Assembly: GCF_012927125.1 (NCBI RefSeq)
Contig: NZ_JABBFZ010000024.1
Span: 29,052 to 93,051, forward strand
Length of the DNA: 64,000 bases
From: Paraburkholderia antibiotica
GTDB lineage: Bacteria > Pseudomonadota > Gammaproteobacteria > Burkholderiales > Burkholderiaceae
Direction of reading: 5' to 3'
Below, in pieces: positions 17,906 through 23,662 of the stretch. The position numbers were made by a program, and so were the translations under genes. Position 1 is the stretch's first letter, and every line of letters starts with the position of its first letter. The notes under the pieces are model-generated. The model was not told the origin of the DNA. It saw only the letters and a program-made list of their open reading frames with translations, and searched no databases.

Positions 17906-18740
17906 ATGTCCCAAGTTAATAATGAAGATGGTGTTCGTGTCGTACTAAGTTCTGCCCAACTGGCTGCAGTGCTTTCAAGGCAATCGATCAGTGAAAGCGA
18001 AACGCTATCTAACCGTCTATGGGGTGGACTGCAAATCGTCGGTGGCGTACTGGAAATGGTGGGGGCGGCCGCGCTTTGCGCGCTCCCGGATCCCACAATG
18101 GCAAGCAAGGCCGGATGTATCCTGTTCGGAGTACATGGTTCGGACACCGCTGGGTCTGGCTTGCGGCAGATGTGGACTGGGCACGATACTTTTACGCTGA
18201 CGCAGAAAGGGACAACGAAGCTAGCGGAGGCGATGAAAATCAGTCCCGCGATGGCGAACAATATCGGCCTTTCTCTCGATATTGCCGTTCCCTTCGGGTT
18301 CGCAGGATCGATCAAGGCCGCTCGCGTGTCTCGTATCGCGGCCGGCGAGGTCAAGTTAAACATGCATGAAGCGAAGACGCTTCACGGGATTGGTGGTCAC
18401 GCTTCTGAAGCATGTAGGAAAAGACGAGGCCTGGTTGCGGCAAAGACTGAAAGACGAGCCATGGATAAGAGCTGCGACGTTATTTAAAGACCAGAAGACA
18501 GCCGAGAACGCCATTTCGGAGGTCTTGATTGCCGAGGCTGCCCGCGTTCGAACGTGGGCACGATCGTCATCAATGAATGTTCCGTTACGCTTAACAAAGC
18601 ATGTGTCTGGAGATGTGGGCTACGGGGTGGTGAGGAAAACAGATGAGCTTGTCGAAGGAAATAAGGTTTTGGTAATACTTAGGGGCGAAAGATACAATGG
18701 TATGCCGTATTACATATTGACAGCATTTATTGATTTGTGA
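17906..18740 (+). pseudogene. Frameshifted RNase A-like (CdiA-CT-type) toxin
   Basis: Two frames together encode one protein. Frame one (from ATG 17906, GAGG upstream) gives a helical, glycine-rich pretoxin region (LQIVGGVLEMVGAAALCALP, then VHGSDTAGSGLRQMWTGHD). It runs to GIGGH at about 18400. The next frame continues with LLKHVGKDEAWLRQRLKDEP and ends with NGMPYYILTAF. The join is where the bacterial RNase A-like toxin family has GGHTLxKHVGK, so about two bases are missing after the His codon near 18398-18401. The N-terminal delivery portion of a CdiA, Rhs or VgrG protein is absent. The intact immunity gene follows 7 nt later. GC content is low for the window. Confidence 0.75.
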
Positions 18741-18747
18741 GGCGGGC

Positions 18748-19050
18748 ATGGACGAAAATCCGCTATATCCTGAACTTAATCAACTCTTTGGTGTATATCT
18801 CAACGAGGATTGTTCGTACTGGGGCAGCACCATCGAAGCGATCGTGAGCTGCTATAAGAAAGACAGCTCGCGAGAGAGCGTGAAGAACATTCTTGTTGAA
18901 ATCGAGCACTTCGAGAAAGAGCACGCCGGCAATCTCGATGAAGCATTCGAACAAGCGTATGGCTCTCAGTTTGGTCCTGAGTTGTGGGGGTACACGACGA
19001 CTTCATTCCTCGACGAACTGAGGCGAATTCTAAAAATTAGGAGCGAATGA
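18748..19050 (+). CDS. Contact-dependent inhibition immunity protein (CdiI-like)
   Basis: This 100-residue acidic protein (NPLYPELNQLFGVYLNEDCS, later LDELRRILKI) resembles the immunity proteins that pair with CdiA-CT toxins; family members begin with the same PxLxQLFGxYxxQD-type segment. It starts at ATG 18748, 7 nt after the toxin stop, the usual toxin-immunity layout. It would bind and block the RNase domain in the cytoplasm. Unlike the toxin, its frame is intact, so it may be kept to protect against kin or competitors. The start preferred here omits six codons of a longer frame overlapping the toxin end. Confidence 0.78.
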   Translation: MDENPLYPELNQLFGVYLNEDCSYWGSTIEAIVSCYKKDSSRESVKNILVEIEHFEKEHAGNLDEAFEQAYGSQFGPELWGYTTTSFLDELRRILKIRSE

Positions 19051-19058
19051 TTCGCTCC
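19040..19058 (+). terminator. Hairpin over the immunity gene stop codon
   Basis: There is a perfect 8-bp stem (GGAGCGAA / TTCGCTCC) whose 3-nt loop is the TGA stop codon of the immunity gene. No T-run follows, so it is either a weak terminator or an mRNA 3'-end stabiliser. The decayed attenuator copy starts right after it. Confidence 0.5.
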
Positions 19059-19290
19059 ACCGAAATAGTTCACCTTCTGCCTCAATCTTCTTCATTCTGC
19101 CTTGACCGCTATGACGGCCACCTTCATGTGTGGGTCGTCTGGCGTTTGCGCGTACTGGCCGGAGGCACGCAAGCAGAGCAGTTGTGACAAATCCCAAAAG
19201 ATCGCGGATAAAAGTGATCGAGGCCTTTGGCGTTTCTTGCCTGCGCGTTTGCAGCGGCCATCGTGTATCAGTATTTCGTCGTGCATTGCA
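19059..19290 (+). promoter_or_regulatory. Decayed duplicate of a threonine attenuator
   Basis: This stretch aligns by eye along its whole length with the intact leader at 20039-20265. Shared blocks in order are CCGAAATAGTT, ACGGCCACCTTCA (intact: ACGACCACCTTCA), GGGTCGTCTGG, GGCCTTTGGCGTTTCT and CGTTTGCxGCxxxCATCGTG. The Thr codon run is eroded (reads T-A-M-T-A-T-F-M-C-G-S-S-G against T-T-T-T-T-T-F-T-G-G-S-S-G). The 10-bp terminator stem is no longer complementary on its left side. No synthetase gene follows. It is a relic, not a working switch. Confidence 0.7.
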
Positions 19291-19569
19291 AATGCGACTC
19301 GGCTCTGCAGGGGTGATTTTTTGGGATAAAACCTTATGCCCCGTTTGCGTAGGTTAACAAATCGATGCGGGCGATAATTTCATATTGTGATGAAACAGCT
19401 CCTGTCGCGTTCAAGACTGATTGTGTCGTAAGCTTGAACATGCTCCGCTTTCGCATCTGGTGTTTTCGTGCAATCATTCCTTGTCCCTGGCATCTTTCGG
19501 GATGCCTTGAACATAGCGCTAATCGAACAGAGAAGCTTCATTTCCAACCCTCCTCTCCAAAATGTAGCC

Positions 19570-19971
19570 ATGAAATCAAAATCAATCGCGCAGTTGCTAA
19601 TCGTTGCTCTTTTGGGCACCTCGATCACCGCTTTCGCTCAGCCTCACGACGATCAGCATCACAATGACCGCCCGTCGCACGGCCCGCAACGTCCGGGCCC
19701 CGACGGACATCCCGGACCGCAAGGCCGTGGTCAAGGCCCGCACGACGCCGACGTGCGTCGTCCGGGCGGCCCGATGCCGCACGCCGACTGGCACAAGGGC
19801 GACCGCCTGCCGGCTGAATATCGCGACCGAAGCTACGTCGTCGACGATTGGCGCGGCCATGGCCTCGAAGCGCCGCCGCGCGGTTATCACTGGGTTGGCG
19901 TGAACGGCGATTACGTGCTCGCCGCCGTCGCAACCGGCGTTATCGCAAGCGTGCTGCTCTCGGGTCACTGA
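19570..19971 (+). CDS. RcnB-family periplasmic protein
   Basis: This 133-residue exported protein has a signal peptide (IAQLLIVALLGTSITAFAQP) and a Pro/Gly/His-rich spacer. The conserved C-terminal domain has ADWHKGDRLPAEYRDRSYVV, then APPRGYHWVGVNGDYVLAAV and a final hydrophobic stretch. This is the RcnB (Ni/Co homeostasis) fold, common as multiple paralogues in Burkholderiaceae where the exact role is unclear. The His-rich region may bind metal. The ATG at 19570 is chosen because the signal peptide begins there. It stands between the two attenuator copies. Confidence 0.88.
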   Translation: MKSKSIAQLLIVALLGTSITAFAQPHDDQHHNDRPSHGPQRPGPDGHPGPQGRGQGPHDADVRRPGGPMPHADWHKGDRLPAEYRDRSYVVDDWRGHGLEAPPRGYHWVGVNGDYVLAAVATGVIASVLLSGH

Positions 19972-20025
19972 GTCGCACGGACTGGACTGGTTTGGCAGGG
20001 TTTGTTTGCTGATGCGGGATAGCGA

Positions 20026-20055
20026 TTGACTCACCCTGCCGAAATAGTTTAATTT
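20026..20055 (+). promoter_or_regulatory. Putative promoter of the threonine leader and ThrRS gene
   Basis: TTGACT (20026-20031) and TTAATT (20049-20054) are spaced by 17 bp. Initiation would fall near 20060, putting the leader ATG (20062) at or close to the 5' end, so the leader peptide might be translated from a leaderless message. Only the part from CCGAAATAGTT onward is conserved in the decayed copy. The assignment is by inspection only. Confidence 0.5.
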
Positions 20056-20061
20056 TGCTCC

Positions 20062-20148
20062 ATGGACTTCCACTCTCTCTTCTTCGCTGCCGTCACCACC
20101 ACGACGACCACCTTCACAGGCGGGTCGTCTGGAGATTGCACGCGCTAG
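20062..20148 (+). CDS. Threonine-rich attenuator leader peptide
   Basis: This is a 28-codon ORF whose middle reads V-T-T-T-T-T-T-F-T-G-G: six consecutive Thr codons (ACC ACC ACG ACG ACC ACC) and a seventh two codons later, plus one more before the stop. This matches the logic of the thr operon leader peptide, where ribosome stalling at Thr codons under low charged tRNA-Thr prevents the downstream terminator from forming. The ORF ends 31 nt before the terminator stem and lies in front of a ThrRS gene, so substrate and regulated enzyme agree. Too short to appear in ordinary gene calls. Confidence 0.85.
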   Translation: MDFHSLFFAAVTTTTTTFTGGSSGDCTR

Positions 20149-20179
20149 CAGGAAGTATCAGCAGCAGTGGCAAACTCCC

Positions 20180-20210
20180 AAAGGCCCCGCCGGAAACGGA
20201 CGGGGCCTTT
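20180..20210 (+). terminator. Attenuator terminator before the ThrRS gene
   Basis: There is a perfect 10-bp stem (AAAGGCCCCG at 20180-20189, CGGGGCCTTT at 20201-20210) around an 11-nt loop that itself can pair (CCGG/CGG). The U-run is limited to the TTT in the stem and TTT at 20214-20216. It lies between the leader peptide stop (20148) and the synthetase start (20282). In the decayed copy upstream this stem is disrupted. Confidence 0.82.
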
Positions 20211-20281
20211 GGCGTTTCTGGCTTCTCCGTTTGCGGCATTCATCGTGGTAATCGCGACATTCGAACCGACGGAGCATGACC

Positions 20282-21484
20282 GTGAACGACATCGACCATC
20301 GTGTACTAGCTAATAAGCTCGATCTTTTCCATCAGCAGGAAGAAGGCGCCGGCATGGTCTTCTGGCACCCGCGCGGCTGGACGCTTTATCGCGTGCTCGA
20401 AGATTATGTGCGGGCACGTATGCGTCGCGCGGGCTTTCGCGAGATTCGCACGCCGCAATTGCTGGCGCGTTCGCTGTGGGAAAAGAGCAGCCATTGGGAG
20501 AAGTTTGGTTCTGCGATGTATTCGCTCGCCGATGCCGAAGACGAGCGCGTGCTGTGTCTGAAGCCGATGAGCTGTCCGTGTCATGTGCAGGTGTTCAATC
20601 AGCGCGTGCGTTCGTATCGCGAGTTGCCGGTGCGTTATAGCGAGTTCGGTGCGTGTCATCGCGATGAACCGTCGGGATCGCTCGAAGGTTTGAAGCGCAC
20701 GCGCGCGTTCGTGCAGGACGATGCGCATGTGTTTTGCGCGGCTGCGCATATCGAAGCGGAGGTGGGGCGCTTCTGTGCGCTATTGCGCGACATGTACGCG
20801 GATCTCGGCTTTCCGGCGTTCAAGGTTGCGCTGGCGACGCGGCCTGCGTCGCGTGCCGGTAGCGATCAAACGTGGGATCGTGCGGAAGAGGCATTGGCGA
20901 ATGCCGCGCGTGCTGCCGGACTGACGTTCGATGTACTCGCGGGAGAGGGCGCTTTTTATGGCCCGAAACTTGAATTCCATTTGACGGATAGTCGCGCGCG
21001 CAGCTGGCAGTGCGGCACGATCCAACTCGACTTCGTCTTGCCTGAGCGGCTCGATGCGGAGTTCGTGAATGCACGTAATGAACGCGAGCGGCCTGTGATG
21101 ATTCATCACGCGGTGCTCGGCAGTATGGAGCGGTTCATTGCGATGCTGCTCGAGCATCATGAAGGGTGGTTGCCGGTTTGGCTGGCGCCGGAGCAGGTGG
21201 TCGTCGCTTCGATCAGCGATGCGAGTGTGGGATATGCGGAGGAGGTTCTGCGGGCGCTCGACGATGCGGGGGTGAGGGCGGTGCTCGATGGGCGGCCGGA
21301 GCGGTTGGAGAAGAAGATTGTCGATGCGAGGGAGATGAGGGTGCCGGTTCTGGTGGTGGTTGGGGCTCGCGATGAGCGGGATCGGACGATTAGTGTTCGG
21401 TGGAGGGATGGGGAGAGGTCGGTGGTTGGGGTGGGGGAGGGGATTGAAGCTTTGAAGAAGTTGGCGTTGTCGCCGATATCGTAG
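20282..21484 (+). CDS. Short threonyl-tRNA synthetase lacking TGS and editing domains
   Basis: This 400-residue class II synthetase corresponds to about residue 240 to the end of the 642-residue E. coli ThrRS. It has motif 2 (YSEFGACHRDEPSGSLEGLK), motif 3 (VLGSMERFIAML), and the zinc ligands Cys (MSCPCH), His (DDAHVF) and His (VMIHHAV), followed by a complete anticodon-binding domain (LAPEQVVVASISD onward). The N-terminal TGS and serine-editing domains are missing, so it should charge tRNA-Thr but not clear Ser-tRNA-Thr. GTG 20282 is preferred: GGAG lies 7 nt upstream, whereas ATG 20276 has it 1 nt away. A threonine attenuator precedes it. It is probably a second, stress-induced or resistance-type ThrRS next to the housekeeping one. 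Confidence 0.9.
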   Translation: MNDIDHRVLANKLDLFHQQEEGAGMVFWHPRGWTLYRVLEDYVRARMRRAGFREIRTPQLLARSLWEKSSHWEKFGSAMYSLADAEDERVLCLKPMSCPCHVQVFNQRVRSYRELPVRYSEFGACHRDEPSGSLEGLKRTRAFVQDDAHVFCAAAHIEAEVGRFCALLRDMYADLGFPAFKVALATRPASRAGSDQTWDRAEEALANAARAAGLTFDVLAGEGAFYGPKLEFHLTDSRARSWQCGTIQLDFVLPERLDAEFVNARNERERPVMIHHAVLGSMERFIAMLLEHHEGWLPVWLAPEQVVVASISDASVGYAEEVLRALDDAGVRAVLDGRPERLEKKIVDAREMRVPVLVVVGARDERDRTISVRWRDGERSVVGVGEGIEALKKLALSPIS

Positions 21485-21526
21485 AAGTGATAGAGCGTCG
21501 GCGATGGTGCTCTGCTCCATTACGAA

Positions 21527-21764
21527 GGACCTATCCGTAATTTTGTGGGCGAGGCCTATCATGAGAGGTAAAAGTCATGGATATGCCGATGAAGAAGAAA
21601 CGCACTGTCGCTTCTCAGGCAGCGGCCCGAGGGCCGCTGCCTGCCCTGCCGGAAGGTCTGCTGGATGACCTGGTCAAAGGCCCGATGACGCCCACCGAGG
21701 TCCAGGACCTGATGCTGGCATTCAACAAGGACTCATCGAGCGCGCGATGGGCGCCGAGATGAAG
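21527..21764 (+). mobile_element. Truncated IS256-type element (5' remnant)
   Basis: This is the left end and first part of an IS256-family transposase gene (ATG 21577, MDMPMKKKRT, then PEGLLDDLVKGPMTPTEVQD). The frame is lost by one base near 21730: in the other frame the sequence continues as LIERAMGAEM, the normal transposase sequence. It is cut at 21764, where the inverted repeat of an unrelated IS begins. A relative starts at 63875 in the same orientation, with the same left end (CCTATCCGT, GTGGGCGAGG). No right end is found after 23107. Confidence 0.85.
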
Positions 21765-23107
21765 GGGGGTGTCAGAATTTCCGTGTTCAAGGCGGGTTGA
21801 GATTCACACGGTTGATCGAGTGAATCGGTCTTCGTAGAGGATGGCGAACTGGTTCATGGCCGCCTTCCAGTCATGAGCGGCACGTCCCCAATCGGCTGTG
21901 ATATTGCGCAGTGCCAGCCAGATGAGTTTCGTGGCCGCCTCGTCGGTTGGGAAGTGTCCTCGGGTTTTGATGATCTTGCGCAGCTGCGAGTTGATATTTT
22001 CAATGGCGTTCGTGGTGTATATAACTTTGCGAACTGCCGGCGGAAAGGCGAAGAACGGAATCACGCGATCCCACGCTTTGCGCCACGCCGTGCTGACCGG
22101 TGGGAATTTCTGTCCCCATGGTCCGTCGGCAAATTCATCGAGCTGTGCCTGAGCCGCTTCAGCGCTGACAGCGGAGTAGATTGGGCGAATCGCTGCCGCC
22201 AGCCCCTTGCGGTCTTTCCAGCTCGCGTAGTCCAGGCTGTTGCGGATCAGGTGAACGATGCAGGTCTGCAATGTGGTCGCCGGAAACACGGCCGACAGTG
22301 CCTCGGGCATGCCTTTGAGACCATCGGTTACGGCGATCAGGATATCGTTGACGCCGCGTGTCCTGAGGTCATTGAACACCTTCATCCAGAACTTCGCGCC
22401 TTCGGTGCTCTCGATCCACAGCCCCAGAATATCGCGTGTGCCGTCGGGCAGAATGCCCAGCGCAAGGTAGATCGCCTTGTTGCGCACCACGGCGTCTTCG
22501 CGGATTTTGACCCGCAAGGCATCGAAGAACACGACCGGATACATCGGTTCAAGCGGCCGGGCCTGCCATGCGGTCACTTCGGCCATGACCTCGTCGGTGA
22601 CCGAGCTGATGAAGTCGGGTGAGACCTCGGTGCCGTATTGCTCCAGCAGGAAGCCCTGAATCTCGCGTACGGTCATGCCCCGCGCGTACATGGCAACGAT
22701 CTTGTCGTCAAAGCCCGTGAAGCGCCGCTCATGTTTAGGGATGAGCAACGGTTCGAAGCTGCCGTCGCGATCGCGTGGCACCTCGATGCGGACCGGCCCG
22801 TCTTCAGTTAGGACCGTCTTGGCGCCCGTGCCATTGCGCTGGTTGGTGACGGTGGCGGGCTTGACAGCGCCGGGCGCGTAGCCGAGATGATGGTTCATCT
22901 CTCCACCCAGCGCCTGCTCGATCAGGGCCTTCTTCAACGCCGGCGTCGCGGCATTGATGGCTTCGGCCGTCATCGGGCCGTTGCCGAACTGTTCAAGCAG
23001 TTCGGCGGGAATCGCCGGCAGGTCTGCCGGCGGGGTCTTCGGTTTGCGAGGCATATGTTCTCCTGGAGAGCATCATATGCCTTGAACACGAAATTACTGA
23101 CAGGCCC
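21765..23107 (-). mobile_element. Complete IS256-family insertion sequence
   Basis: This 1343-bp element is bounded by 29-bp imperfect inverted repeats (24 of 29 matching) that begin GGG, contain TGTCAG and end GTGTTCAAGGC, read inward from 21765 and from 23107. It carries one transposase gene on the minus strand. The 8-9 bp target duplication expected for the family is not visible (GATGAAG on the left, TCGCCAG on the right). The element therefore either recombined or lost one flank after insertion into or beside the older IS remnant. Confidence 0.88.
21804..23054 (-). CDS. IS256-family transposase (mutator type)
   Basis: This is an intact 416-residue DDE transposase. The catalytic residues sit in VVFFDALRVKI (first Asp), LIAVTDGLKGMPEALSAVFP (second Asp) and TTNAIENINSQLRK (Glu), and CIVHLIRNSL is the family C-x2-H motif. 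The N-terminal DNA-binding part contains LIEQALGGEMNHHLGYAPG. The frame is complete, so the element may still be mobile. It lies 40-55 bp inside both inverted repeats. Confidence 0.95.
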   Translation of the reverse strand: MPRKPKTPPADLPAIPAELLEQFGNGPMTAEAINAATPALKKALIEQALGGEMNHHLGYAPGAVKPATVTNQRNGTGAKTVLTEDGPVRIEVPRDRDGSFEPLLIPKHERRFTGFDDKIVAMYARGMTVREIQGFLLEQYGTEVSPDFISSVTDEVMAEVTAWQARPLEPMYPVVFFDALRVKIREDAVVRNKAIYLALGILPDGTRDILGLWIESTEGAKFWMKVFNDLRTRGVNDILIAVTDGLKGMPEALSAVFPATTLQTCIVHLIRNSLDYASWKDRKGLAAAIRPIYSAVSAEAAQAQLDEFADGPWGQKFPPVSTAWRKAWDRVIPFFAFPPAVRKVIYTTNAIENINSQLRKIIKTRGHFPTDEAATKLIWLALRNITADWGRAAHDWKAAMNQFAILYEDRFTRSTV

Positions 23108-23662
23108 TCGCCAGGTGGCTCAACTCGACATCGTGATAACACTTGTGTCATTGATATGTAGTAATGCTGCCGCTATCCGCGACGAAGAAAAGACGAACTC
23201 GTCAGCGGCGTCAACTACCGCTCACCGGGTCACACCACGCAAGCAGATCGAATTAGTTTGAAATGCGAGTCGGGCAAAGCCAGCTAGCGACAAAAAGCGA
23301 CGTCAACCTCAACACCCACGACAACTTTATTCACCGTTCATAACAAAGACCCACATACAACGGTGTCAGGTCAAACTTGACACACGCAGTCCCGCGGAAT
23401 AAAACAATCAGACCACGGGCAAAAACTCGCCCGCCAACCGTATTCACCCTCGCAGCAACGCATCCGCCCTGTCATCGGGGTATCGCGGCAAAACCACAGT
23501 TTCTCGCTAATTCCTTCACCAGCAGCAACACGCAATAACTAGCGGCAATAACCAGTGGCATCGACCGGCAGCACCGCATTCGCTGCCTGCATTGCTCAGG
23601 GCAGACCTGGCCCACGTTCTGCTAACCTACGCGCGTTTCTTTATCAAGGATGGAAGATCATT
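23108..23662. other. Gap between IS and gcd with one operator-like dyad
   Basis: I see no gene in these 555 bp. A dyad GTGTCA-N9-TGACAC (23363-23383) lies about 280 bp before the gcd start and could be an operator or the relic of an insertion end. The segment next to the IS (23108-23260) has no similarity to the truncated IS remnant. The promoter of gcd must lie here but is not obvious. Confidence 0.45.

Noticed and set aside
21756..23116. Target-site duplication flanking the intact IS256-type element
   Set aside because: The 8-9 bases on both sides (ending GATGAAG; starting TCGCCAG) do not match.
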